A stretch of DNA of 37,220 nucleotides from Candidatus Omnitrophota bacterium. Lineage in GTDB: Bacteria > Omnitrophota > Gorgyraeia > Zapsychrales > Zapsychraceae. A program made the translations under genes and the position numbers. Below are positions 7,534 to 15,609 of this stretch, piece by piece (the first letter of the stretch is position 1; the number at the start of each line of letters is the position of its first letter). The notes beneath the pieces were generated by a model. The model was not told the origin of the DNA. It was given only the letters and a program-made list of their open reading frames with translations, and did not search any database. The DNA lies in the NCBI GenBank assembly GCA_015233495.1, contig JADFXQ010000014.1, positions 1-37,220 on the forward strand, written 5' to 3'.

Positions 7534-9045
7534 ATGCATTTGTTTAACGGCTCAAATATTTTTTTAAAAGATATCCCGGTTTACTCCGAACCGGAGTTTC
7601 GCGGTTTGGTGATTGCGGCTTGTCAAAACGGCGGACGGCTGCTGAATTTTTTTGGTCAGGCGCTTGCGGCGGATTTAATCCGTTTGTTGGCGATCGTGGG
7701 ATATGATGATGAGGGGAAGATCGTGCCTTATGCGACCACCCTATCCGGCTCTCCAGCGTCTTATGAATGTTTAACCAAGGATTGGTTTGCCGCGCATTTA
7801 TTCGAACGGGAGATCGCCGAACAATGGGCGGTTGTGCCGCGGGAGCATCCCTGGTTAAAACCGCTGCGCTATCATGAAAATTATCGCGGTGTCCCGGATG
7901 TGTGGCCGCAGGTGATGGCTAAAACAATTCCGGGAATGTATCCGTTTTATAAAGTCGAGGGAGAAGAGGTCCATGAGGTCGGCGTAGGGCCGGTGCATGC
8001 GGGCATTATTGAGCCGGGACATTTTCGGTTTCAATGCCATGGGGAACAAGTTTTACATTTGGAAATTCAATTAGGTTATCAACACCGCGGGGTTGAGTCA
8101 TTGATGACGAGCGGGGATTTGCGGCGATGCGCATTGCTGAGCGAATCGATTGCCGGAGATACCGTAGTCGGACATTCTACCGCCTTTTGCGAGGTTGTTG
8201 AATCATTATCCGGCTGTCTGATCCCGGCCCGCGCGCAGGCGATACGGGCAGTTGGGCTGGAGCTGGAACGGGTTGCCAACCATGTAGGTGATTTGGCCGC
8301 CTTGAGCGCGGATGTCGGTTTTCTTCCTCCGGCGGCATTTTTTGGACGGATGCGCGGCGATTATTTGAACCTGCTTTTGACTTTGATGGGAAATCGTTTT
8401 GGCAAAGGATTATGCCGGCCGGGAGGAGTTTTATTTGATATCCCGAACGATATGGCGGCTGAGTTGATCCGGGAGCTTAAGGTTTGTCAAAAAGAATTTG
8501 AGGACGTAAGCGAGTTATTGTTCACGCGGCCTTCGGTTTTGGCGCGCTTTGAAGAACTGGGCGTTATTTCGTCCGAATCTGCCTTTAAATATGGGTTAGT
8601 CGGGCCGGCTGGCCGGGCGAGTCAGCTGGCGAGGGACATCCGCACGGATTATGCTTCCGGGATATGGCAATTTTATCATATCCCGGTATCTTTAGCCGCA
8701 ACCGGAGACGTTTATGGCCGCGCCTTGGTCCGGCGGCAGGAGGTCTTGCGCTCTTTGGATTTTTTGATCCGTATTCTTTCCGCCTTGCCGGAAGGTATGA
8801 TTTTTGTGCAACCCGGACCAATGAAAAAAGACGCGATGGCTTTAAGTTTGGTCGAAGGTTGGCGGGGGGAATTGATGCATATCGCGATCACGGACTGGAA
8901 AGGAGACTGGGCGCGGTATAAAATAAAAGATCCCTCGTTTCATAATTGGACCGCGTTGGCCATGAGCATGCGCGGCGAAGAGATTTCGGATTTTCCATTG
9001 TGTAATAAGAGTTTTAACTTATCTTACGCGGGACATGATTTGTAA
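7534..9045 (+). CDS. hyfG: HyfG-like (NuoCD) subunit lacking the [NiFe] cysteines
   Basis: This 503-aa protein joins an N-terminal NuoC-like domain (about residues 1-130) to a NuoD/hydrogenase-large-subunit domain. In catalytic group 4 hydrogenases the L1 motif reads CGxC and the L2 motif DPCxxC. Here the L1 position reads SESIAGDTVVGHSTAF, with Ala207 and Thr210 where the cysteines belong. The C-terminus reads SDFPLCNKSFNLSYAG; its single Cys490 is not at either L2 position. No Ni-Fe centre can therefore be bound in the usual way. This matches the so-called energy-converting hydrogenase-related (Ehr) complexes. The start at ATG 7534 leaves a 26-base gap from hyfF; an in-frame extension to 7384 would overlap hyfF heavily and looks unlike the family. 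Confidence 0.9.
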   Translation: MHLFNGSNIFLKDIPVYSEPEFRGLVIAACQNGGRLLNFFGQALAADLIRLLAIVGYDDEGKIVPYATTLSGSPASYECLTKDWFAAHLFEREIAEQWAVVPREHPWLKPLRYHENYRGVPDVWPQVMAKTIPGMYPFYKVEGEEVHEVGVGPVHAGIIEPGHFRFQCHGEQVLHLEIQLGYQHRGVESLMTSGDLRRCALLSESIAGDTVVGHSTAFCEVVESLSGCLIPARAQAIRAVGLELERVANHVGDLAALSADVGFLPPAAFFGRMRGDYLNLLLTLMGNRFGKGLCRPGGVLFDIPNDMAAELIRELKVCQKEFEDVSELLFTRPSVLARFEELGVISSESAFKYGLVGPAGRASQLARDIRTDYASGIWQFYHIPVSLAATGDVYGRALVRRQEVLRSLDFLIRILSALPEGMIFVQPGPMKKDAMALSLVEGWRGELMHIAITDWKGDWARYKIKDPSFHNWTALAMSMRGEEISDFPLCNKSFNLSYAGHDL

Positions 9046-9071
9046 TAACGGTAGACGACGGGGCAGAGTAT

Positions 9072-9746
9072 ATGTTAAAAATGCTGATGACGCGTTTGCA
9101 GCAAGGGCGGCGGACAATTGCTTTTCCGAAAGGGAAACTGCCGGTTTTACCGCCGCGTTATCGCGGTCAGCCCATCATCGCTGGTTCTGGTGAAAGTTGG
9201 GATTTGGGGCAAATGACATTTTCTCCCGATGAAAATGTCACTTATTCGCCGGATTTTCGGATGGCGGTTTCAAAAAGAGAAGATTTACGGCGGTCGTTGG
9301 AGGTTTGTGAATTAGCTCAAGGTTTGACCAAGGAGATGAAACAGCTTTTCGGGCGTTCCTTAAAACTCCGGCAAGTCTCGGCGGGTGGCTGCAATGCCTG
9401 CGAATTGGATCTGAATGTTTTGAACACAGTAGTTTTTGATTTAAGCCGGTTTGGCATCCAATTTGTCGCTTCGCCGCGTCACGCCGATGGCATTGTGGTT
9501 ACCGGGCCGGTGCCGCGGAATATGAAAGACGCGCTGATTAAAACATACGAGGCTACCCCGGAGCCGAAAATTGTGATCGCTGTCGGGACGTGCGCGATAT
9601 CCGGGGGTATTTTTGCAAAAGGGCCGGAACATTCTTGCGGCGTGGACGCTATTCTTCCCGTTGATCTTTATATCCCGGGATGCCCGCCGCATCCCTTGAC
9701 AATTTTAGACGGTTTGCTGCGGCTAATTAAAAAAATCAAAATTTAA
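9072..9746 (+). CDS. hyfI: HyfI-like (NuoB) subunit with ferredoxin-stripped HyfH-like N-terminus
   Basis: A 224-aa protein. Residues about 95-224 are a NuoB/HyfI small subunit with all four cluster cysteines: GGCNAC (Cys107, Cys110), VGTC (Cys174) and PGCPPHP (Cys204). Residues 1-80 resemble the ferredoxin subunit HyfH/HycF: the opening MLKMLMTRLQQG, the P..RG.P segment, and a later stretch, DFRMAVSKREDL, like the E/YELAVxKKEDF part of HycF. The two 4Fe-4S motifs that should lie between are gone; the only cysteine in the first 100 residues is Cys79. So it looks like a HyfH-HyfI fusion from which the ferredoxin core was deleted. The homology of the N-terminus is from memory of the family and needs alignment. 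No separate ferredoxin gene is in this operon. Confidence 0.85.
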   Translation: MLKMLMTRLQQGRRTIAFPKGKLPVLPPRYRGQPIIAGSGESWDLGQMTFSPDENVTYSPDFRMAVSKREDLRRSLEVCELAQGLTKEMKQLFGRSLKLRQVSAGGCNACELDLNVLNTVVFDLSRFGIQFVASPRHADGIVVTGPVPRNMKDALIKTYEATPEPKIVIAVGTCAISGGIFAKGPEHSCGVDAILPVDLYIPGCPPHPLTILDGLLRLIKKIKI

Positions 9747-9758
9747 AAGGATTTTGCC

Positions 9759-10085
9759 GTGACTACGATTATCTTATTGACGATTTCCAATATTTTTATG
9801 ACCTTCGCTTGGTATGGTCATTTGAAATATAAATCCTCTCCGATTTATTTGGCGATTCTGGTCAGTTGGCTTATCGCCTTTTTGGAATATTGTTTTCAGG
9901 TTCCGGCTAACCGCATCGGATCCGCGACTTTTACGACGGCTCAGCTTAAGATTATTCAGGAAGTGGTTACCTTGACCGTATTTTGTTTTTTTTCAGTGCT
10001 TTATTTGAAGGAAGGGCTAAAATGGAATTATCTGATCGGATTTTTATTTATGGTGACAGCGGTATTTTTTGTTTTTAAAAAATGA
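9759..10085 (+). CDS. DUF486/DMT-type small membrane protein
   Basis: A 108-aa hydrophobic protein with about four membrane helices, resembling the DUF486 (DMT superfamily-related) proteins. No transported substrate is known for this family as far as I can say. The start is GTG 9759, preceded by AAAAGG at 9745-9750, 12 bases after the hyfI stop codon. Its stop overlaps an ATG at 10082 (ATGA). Confidence 0.75.
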   Translation: MTTIILLTISNIFMTFAWYGHLKYKSSPIYLAILVSWLIAFLEYCFQVPANRIGSATFTTAQLKIIQEVVTLTVFCFFSVLYLKEGLKWNYLIGFLFMVTAVFFVFKK

Positions 10086-10102
10086 ACGAAAGGGCGCTCT
10101 GT

Positions 10103-10684
10103 ATGTTCCAGGAAATTTTTCTTGCTTCAATACCGATTTTTGTCGCGGTAGACGCGGTGGGAGTGCTGCCGATTTTTATTTCTCTTACCGAAGGCATGCC
10201 GGCCAAAAAAAAATTTCAGGTTATCCGCCAATCTTTAGTTGTGGCGTTTTCTTTGGCTTTTGTTTTTATTTTAATCGGCAAAGCGGTCTTTGGCTTATTA
10301 GGGATTACGGTTGCCGATTTTATGATCGCCGGCGGGTTGATCCTTTTTTGTATCGCGGTTATTGATTTATTATTGCGCGGAAAAGACCGCCGGAATCATA
10401 ACGATGATTTTGCCGCGGTTCCTCTGGGCACGCCATTGATTGTCGGACCGGCGGTATTAACCACTTCCTTGATAATGCGCGATCAACATGGTTTATCCGT
10501 AACTTTGATCGCTTTGTTTATCAACATTGGACTGGCGGGCCTCATTTTTGTCGGATCCGACGCGATTATCCGGATGATGGGAAAAACGGGAACCCGGGTT
10601 GTTTCAAAAATCATGGCTTTGTTTTTAGCGGCTATCGCCGTAATGATGGTGCGGCGCGGATTGTATTTGATGATGGGAAAATAA
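10103..10684 (+). CDS. marC: MarC-family (UPF0056) inner-membrane protein
   Basis: A membrane protein of 193 aa (200 aa if begun at ATG 10082) with about six helices and the family opening MFQEIFLASIPIFVAVDAVG, followed by PIFISLTEG and a conserved GTPLIVGPA segment. The function of MarC proteins is not settled; the old link to multiple antibiotic resistance was not supported. ATG 10103 is preferred because GAAAGG at 10088-10093 is a good ribosome-binding site for it and the family normally begins there. The ATG at 10082 makes an ATGA overlap and remains possible. Confidence 0.85.
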   Translation: MFQEIFLASIPIFVAVDAVGVLPIFISLTEGMPAKKKFQVIRQSLVVAFSLAFVFILIGKAVFGLLGITVADFMIAGGLILFCIAVIDLLLRGKDRRNHNDDFAAVPLGTPLIVGPAVLTTSLIMRDQHGLSVTLIALFINIGLAGLIFVGSDAIIRMMGKTGTRVVSKIMALFLAAIAVMMVRRGLYLMMGK

Positions 10685-10688
10685 TGCC

Positions 10689-10886
10689 ATGAAAACTTGG
10701 GGATATATTCTGATCGGTTTTTTAATGGGAATATTTTTATTGCAAAATACCCATGTGATGACCATCAAATTTTTATTTTGGGAAATGTCCATGTCGCGGG
10801 TTATTTTTGTGCCCTTCATTTTTTTATTGGGTTTTATCGCCGGTTTTTTCACGGCAAGTGGAAAGACCATGGGTAAAAAACGTTAA
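10689..10886 (+). CDS. LapA-domain (DUF1049) small membrane protein
   Basis: A 65-aa protein with two hydrophobic helices (about residues 5-18 and 38-56) separated by the short MTIKFLFWEMSMS segment, typical of LapA-domain proteins. In proteobacteria LapA works with LapB in controlling lipopolysaccharide synthesis, but single-domain homologues are widespread and no LapB is seen here. It is the last gene before a terminator. Confidence 0.75.
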   Translation: MKTWGYILIGFLMGIFLLQNTHVMTIKFLFWEMSMSRVIFVPFIFLLGFIAGFFTASGKTMGKKR

Positions 10887-10913
10887 CTTGCGGCGCAGTC
10901 AGGCGCGGTCGCG

Positions 10914-10933
10914 AAACGCCTAGCGGCGTTTTT
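10914..10933 (+). terminator. Rho-independent terminator
   Basis: AAACGCC (10914-10920) pairs with GGCGTTT (10925-10931) across a TAGC loop, and the T-run continues to 10933. It lies between the small membrane protein genes and the phosphofructokinase gene. Confidence 0.6.
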
Positions 10934-10958
10934 GCTCTAATTCTTTCAAAGGAGATTT

Positions 10959-12053
10959 ATGAAACGAGTCCAACGTATCGGCATATTGACTGGCGGCGGC
11001 GACGCGCCCGGGTTGAACGCGGTCATCCGCGCGGTCACCAAAACCGCGATCATTGAACACGGCATGGAAGTCGTCGGGATTGAAGACGGGTTTGAAGGGG
11101 TAATGCTGAATAAATTTCATCTTTTGCAGAAGCATGATGTTTCGGGTATTTTGACTTTAGGGGGAACGATTTTAGGCACTTCCAACAAAACCAATCCGTA
11201 CAAATATTTTGATCCGAAGCACCCCGAAGCCACTTTAAAAGATTTGTCGAAAAAGGCATTAAGGAATTTTGCGGCGATGAAAATCGATTGTCTGGTCTGC
11301 ATCGGCGGCGATGGGACCATGCGGATAGCCAGCCGGTTGTTTGAAGATGGTTTGCCGGTGGTTGGCGTGCCGAAGACCATTGATAATGATATTATTGGCA
11401 CCGACGTAACCTTCGGATTTGACACGGCGGTGGAAATCGCCACCGAAGCGATTGACCGCATCCATACAACCGCGATGGCGCATCACCGGGTGATGATCGT
11501 TGAATTGATGGGAAGGACTGCCGGTTGGATTACTTTGCACGCGGGCGTGGCCGGCGGCGGCGATATTTTATTGATCCCGGAAATTCCTTATTTTTTGGAC
11601 GTTATTTGCGATAAAGTTAAAGAACGTTCCAAAAAAGGGAAACGTTTCAGCATTGTGGTGGTTTCCGAGGGGGCCAGACCCGTCGATGGCAATGTTGTCG
11701 TTAAAAAAATTGTCCAGGACCCGTCACAGCCGGTGCGGTTAGGCGGGATTAGTTTTTTATTGGCTGATCAGATTGAAGCGCGGACCGGACTGGAAGCGCG
11801 CGCGGTTGTTTTAGGGCATTTGCAAAGAGGCGGCACCCCCAGCGGTTTTGACCGGGTGCTGGCAACGCAATTGGGCGTGGGCGCGGTTGATTTGATGACC
11901 CGCCAGCGGTTCGGATATATGGTGGGTGTGCAAGGCGGGAAATTTGTGGATGTGCCTTTTAATGAGGTATCCCGCGGCGCGCGGTTGATCCCTCCGGATC
12001 ATGTGCTGATCGCCGCGGCAAGATCGGTTGGGACCTGCTTCGGAGACCGTTAA
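10959..12053 (+). CDS. pfkA: 6-phosphofructokinase
   Basis: A 364-aa PfkA-superfamily kinase that phosphorylates fructose 6-phosphate to fructose 1,6-bisphosphate in glycolysis. Motifs seen are TGGGDAPGLN (residues 11-20), GGDGT (116-120), PKTIDND (138-144), and the MGRTAGW segment. The glycine in GGDGT is typical of ATP users, while the lysine in PKTIDND is typical of the group III/PPi clade, so the phosphoryl donor is uncertain. A strong AAAGGAG lies just before ATG 10959. The gene follows a terminator and so probably has its own promoter. Confidence 0.92.
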   Translation: MKRVQRIGILTGGGDAPGLNAVIRAVTKTAIIEHGMEVVGIEDGFEGVMLNKFHLLQKHDVSGILTLGGTILGTSNKTNPYKYFDPKHPEATLKDLSKKALRNFAAMKIDCLVCIGGDGTMRIASRLFEDGLPVVGVPKTIDNDIIGTDVTFGFDTAVEIATEAIDRIHTTAMAHHRVMIVELMGRTAGWITLHAGVAGGGDILLIPEIPYFLDVICDKVKERSKKGKRFSIVVVSEGARPVDGNVVVKKIVQDPSQPVRLGGISFLLADQIEARTGLEARAVVLGHLQRGGTPSGFDRVLATQLGVGAVDLMTRQRFGYMVGVQGGKFVDVPFNEVSRGARLIPPDHVLIAAARSVGTCFGDR

Positions 12054-12104
12054 TGATAAAGCAAGTCCGGTTATCCGAGATTGAGGAAAAAGTGACCCAA
12101 AATC

Positions 12105-13376
12105 ATGAAAAAAATAATTTTAGGTTTATTACTTTTGCTGGGCATAGGAACTGCGGTTCTCTATTACGCTTTATACACATCCGCTGGGGCGCGAATTGTC
12201 ATTAAATTTCTGCAAAAAGTCCATCCGGTTTTTCTGCAAGCGCAATACGATCGTGTCGAAGGAAATTTAAAGCAAGGCTTGATCTTGCGCGGCGTGAAAA
12301 TTCGCCATTTGCCGAATTTTCCTGTCGCGACGTCAATCGAGGCCCAAAGGGTGAATGTCCATATTGATATTTTGGCGCGCCAGAATTGGGACGTGCAAAT
12401 TGAGCAGGGCCGGGTGGTTTTAGAAGATGGATTGGTGATTTTGATTGAAGGGAATTGGTCAACAGCGGGACTCGCCTTTAACGTGTTTTCGCCCCATCTG
12501 GATATTGAAAATTTACTGCATTTGTTTCCGGATTTGAATCATTATAAAATTACCGGAGCGATTGATCATGCCGAATGCGGCTTAACCGGTCAAGTATTCC
12601 GGTTATCCGTTACGGGAAAATGTTTGATTTCCCGGCTGCAATATCAGCGTTTTTTTGCGCAGGAACTTCCGGCGCAGATCAGTTTAGAGATCACCGCCCC
12701 GGCCGGCCGCCTGAATCTTTATGGACAGGTCAAATTAGCTTCCGGTATGGTGAGCGGTTCTTCCATGGCGACGATTACTTTGGCGCCGAGTCAATTTGAT
12801 TTTCGCGGGGATCCGCGCCGGGTTTTGTATCAAGTGAAGGGAGAGTCTCAGGTTGATCAGACAATCATTCACCTTGTTTTGCGCGGCAACGGGCTGAAAC
12901 CGGATTTGCAGTTGACCTCTGATCCCATGATGCCGCAGGAGGCGTTGTTGGTGATGTTAGCGACTAACAAAAGCTGGTCGAATATTACCGGGGCTTTGTC
13001 CAATGGCAAGATTTCGCCGGATATCGCGAAAGATTTTATTGATTATTTTGTGCTTAACGGTCAAGGAAAAGTTCTGGGCGAAAAATTCGGCATTCGCAAT
13101 TTTACCATTCATTATGACAACCAAGGCACGGGCTTGGGTATCACCAAAGAGATTTCGAAACAGCTCGACGCTATTTACGACATCCGGACGAAAACCTTGC
13201 CCGCCGGATCAAAAGAGACCAAACATATTTTTGGCGGCGAACTGCATGTCACCGATCAAATTTCCGTTAATGCTTTGCGCCAGTATCAATTTCAAGAAGA
13301 CCCCAGCGGCCGGCCTTTGCCAGAGCAGACCCGTGCGGATGGGGAATTGCTGCTTAAGTTCAAAACCAAATTTTGA
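12105..13376 (+). CDS. Minimal TamB/AsmA-like envelope protein
   Basis: A 423-aa protein with an N-terminal membrane anchor (about residues 3-26) followed by beta-rich sequence. Two parts recall TamB: the N-terminal VEGNLKQGLILRGVKIRHLP stretch, and near residue 280 LQLTSDPMMPQEALLVML, which resembles the TamB C-terminal domain. TamB proteins span the periplasm as long beta structures and help in outer-membrane assembly or lipid transport. They are usually 1000 aa or more, so this is a much shortened form with little of the central repeat region. The last codons lie inside the inverted repeat at 13368-13512. Confidence 0.7.
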   Translation: MKKIILGLLLLLGIGTAVLYYALYTSAGARIVIKFLQKVHPVFLQAQYDRVEGNLKQGLILRGVKIRHLPNFPVATSIEAQRVNVHIDILARQNWDVQIEQGRVVLEDGLVILIEGNWSTAGLAFNVFSPHLDIENLLHLFPDLNHYKITGAIDHAECGLTGQVFRLSVTGKCLISRLQYQRFFAQELPAQISLEITAPAGRLNLYGQVKLASGMVSGSSMATITLAPSQFDFRGDPRRVLYQVKGESQVDQTIIHLVLRGNGLKPDLQLTSDPMMPQEALLVMLATNKSWSNITGALSNGKISPDIAKDFIDYFVLNGQGKVLGEKFGIRNFTIHYDNQGTGLGITKEISKQLDAIYDIRTKTLPAGSKETKHIFGGELHVTDQISVNALRQYQFQEDPSGRPLPEQTRADGELLLKFKTKF

Positions 13377-13530
13377 ATGAGTAAGTAAGGCTAAAAGTTA
13401 TTTTCTTCTGACACAATAAGGGTTTTTTGGCCAAAAGTCTGCGAGGCAGACGGGCAAAATAACCCGGGTCAGAAGAAAATAACTTTTAGCCTTACTTACT
13501 CATTCAAAATTTCAAAAAGACAAAATTATT
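13368..13530. repeat. Palindromic element, copy 1: perfect 45-bp inverted repeat
   Basis: The left arm, 13368-13412, is a perfect reverse complement of 13468-13512. The central 55 bases contain a second hairpin, GTCTGC (13437-13442) with GCAGAC (13446-13451) around a GAG loop, and a partly paired GGGTTTTTT/AAAATAACCC segment between. A second copy lies at 30505-30685: 13411-13447 is identical to 30548-30584, 13483-13499 to 30641-30657, and the right flank (TTCAAAA..CAAAATTAT) is similar. The left arm begins inside the last codons of the TamB-like gene. It could be a MITE-like or REP-like mobile element, or a strong terminator. Confidence 0.85.
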
Positions 13531-13593
13531 AAAATGAATATTCATAGACAGTTTACTTAGAGGAAGATATACTTTTTTATAAGAGGACGGCTT

Positions 13594-14217
13594 ATGGCAA
13601 ATGAAGTCATTTGGCCGGAATTCACGCCGGTGCGTCATAAACGGGACGGGTACGCGGGATGGATTCATTCCGTTACCCGGATGCGTGAATTGTTCACTGG
13701 GGAGGTTGATTCCGACTGGCAGTACACCATCCGGGTGCCTGGAAAAGAGCGGATGTTGATCGCTCCGGGGGCGGATTTGGAATGGGTAGCTGCCGGCGCG
13801 CCGTTTCCTCCTTATATCCGCGTTGAGGATCAATCAGACGGACGTTATCACGAAGAGACCCGCTTGCATTCGTTGAAATATCAGATTTCCGATATGGCTT
13901 GGGAAGACCGCTGGAATTTGCTGGTCTATGTCGCAGTCCCTTTGATCGGAGTGGGAGAAACCGTTCACACGATTCTTTCTTTGGTCCATGCCCGTTGTAA
14001 GACGAAAAAAGAACGGTTGGAGCGCTATCGTTACGCTTTGACCGAATGGCGTTCTGATTTGGATATGCTGCTTTGTCATTATCAAAAGAGCCCGACGTTG
14101 AAAGACGCGGTTCTTTTGGAATATATCAAAAAAACCGAACACAAGATGGATGATATAAAAATCGAGAAAAAATTTGCCGAACGTTGGGAACGAGCAGAGT
14201 TAAAAAATAAGGGTTGA
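13594..14217 (+). CDS. Hypothetical protein with possible SH3-like N-terminal domain
   Basis: A 207-aa soluble protein that I do not recognise as a named family. The N-terminal 65 residues (GYAGWIHSVTRMRELFTG, then WQYTIRVPGKERMLIAP and DLEWV) have the look of a small beta-barrel fold. Residues about 95-205 are rich in charged residues and probably helical, with a KTKKERLERYRYALTEWRSD segment. There is no signal peptide. It sits between the palindromic element and purB, with only 3 bases to purB, so it is likely co-transcribed with it. Confidence 0.7.
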   Translation: MANEVIWPEFTPVRHKRDGYAGWIHSVTRMRELFTGEVDSDWQYTIRVPGKERMLIAPGADLEWVAAGAPFPPYIRVEDQSDGRYHEETRLHSLKYQISDMAWEDRWNLLVYVAVPLIGVGETVHTILSLVHARCKTKKERLERYRYALTEWRSDLDMLLCHYQKSPTLKDAVLLEYIKKTEHKMDDIKIEKKFAERWERAELKNKG

Positions 14218-14220
14218 AGC

Positions 14221-15609
14221 ATGGAATCCTGCGAAAATTTATCGCCTTTAGACGGCCGCTATCAAAATCACTGCGCAGAACTCCGGGGAATTTTTTCCGA
14301 ATTTGGGCTGATTCAGCGCCGGGTATTTGTGGAAACGCAATGGCTAAAATTTATCCTGCGCGATTTGCATTTTGCTTCCGTGAGTGAAGCGGATTTGCGA
14401 ATCATGGAATCCTTGGCCGCGGATTTCACGCCCGCCCAGGCCGCAGCGGTGAAAGACATCGAAAAAACCACTAATCATGATGTGAAAGCAGTGGAATATT
14501 ATTTGAAAGACCGTCTCACTGCCGCGGGTTTAGGGCATTTGAAAGAATGGGTGCACTTTTCCTGCACGTCGGAAGACATCAATAACGCGGCCTATGCTTT
14601 AATGCTGCAATCCGGCCGGCAGATCTTGCTCGATAAATTGGAATCCTTGATCGCGGGGGTGGAAACTTTAGGCCGGCAATACCGCAGCGTGCCGATGTTG
14701 AGCCGCACGCATGGTCAACCGGCAACTCCGACGACCGTGGGCAAAGAGTTTATCAATTTCGCCTGGCGTTTAACCCTGGAAAAAAACATATTGGCCGGCG
14801 TAAAGATGGCCGCTAAATTTAACGGCGCGACCGGTAATTATAACGCGCATTATTTTGTCCGTCCGGATATCGCGTGGAGCGCGGCGGGAGAAAAATTTGT
14901 GCGTGATTCCTTAGGCCTGGAACCGCTTTTTTGGACCACGCAAATCAATCCTTATCACAGCGTCTCCCAACTGCTGCATGCTCTGATCCGGATCGCGGCG
15001 GTGTTGATCGATTTGGACCGCGATCTTTGGGGATACATCAGCCTGGGTTATTTTAAGCAAAAATTAACCTACGGTGAAGTTGGTTCATCGACGATGCCGC
15101 ATAAGGTCAATCCGATTGATTTTGAAAACAGCGAAGGAAATTTGGGATTGGCAATCAGTATTATGGACCATATGGCGGTTAAACTTTTGCAATCGCGGTT
15201 TCAACGCGACTTAACCGACAGCACGGTTTTGCGCAACTTAGGATCAGTATTTGGTTATTTACTGCTTGGTTTTAAAAGCGTGCTAAAGGGACTGGGAAAA
15301 ATCGAGTTAAATGAAGCCGGCGTGCGGGAAGATTTGCGCTCGCATCCGGAATTGTTAGCGGAGCCTTTTCAAACCGCGATGCGGATCTACGGCGAAACCA
15401 ACCCTTATGAGCGTCTGAAAGATTTGACCCGCGGCGCTACACTCGCGCCCGGCGTTTGGGCAAATTTTATCGACGGACTAAATAATGTGCCGGTAGAAAT
15501 GAAGGCGCGGATGAAAAATTTAACCCCGGAAACCTACATCGGTTTGGCGCGACATTTGGTAGACGAGTATTTCGCCAAAAAAGGAGATTGCCATGCCGCA
15601 ATTGGATAA
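14221..15609 (+). CDS. purB: Adenylosuccinate lyase
   Basis: A 462-aa enzyme of the fumarase/aspartase superfamily, of the length of the E. coli-type PurB. It splits SAICAR and adenylosuccinate, releasing fumarate, in purine synthesis. The signature loop GSSTMPHKVNPIDFENSEGN is intact, as are SRTHGQPATPTTVGKE (catalytic His region) and CTSEDINNAAY. The start codon is 3 bases after the upstream gene. Its 3' end overlaps a small ORF beginning at 15593. Confidence 0.96.
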   Translation: MESCENLSPLDGRYQNHCAELRGIFSEFGLIQRRVFVETQWLKFILRDLHFASVSEADLRIMESLAADFTPAQAAAVKDIEKTTNHDVKAVEYYLKDRLTAAGLGHLKEWVHFSCTSEDINNAAYALMLQSGRQILLDKLESLIAGVETLGRQYRSVPMLSRTHGQPATPTTVGKEFINFAWRLTLEKNILAGVKMAAKFNGATGNYNAHYFVRPDIAWSAAGEKFVRDSLGLEPLFWTTQINPYHSVSQLLHALIRIAAVLIDLDRDLWGYISLGYFKQKLTYGEVGSSTMPHKVNPIDFENSEGNLGLAISIMDHMAVKLLQSRFQRDLTDSTVLRNLGSVFGYLLLGFKSVLKGLGKIELNEAGVREDLRSHPELLAEPFQTAMRIYGETNPYERLKDLTRGATLAPGVWANFIDGLNNVPVEMKARMKNLTPETYIGLARHLVDEYFAKKGDCHAAIG

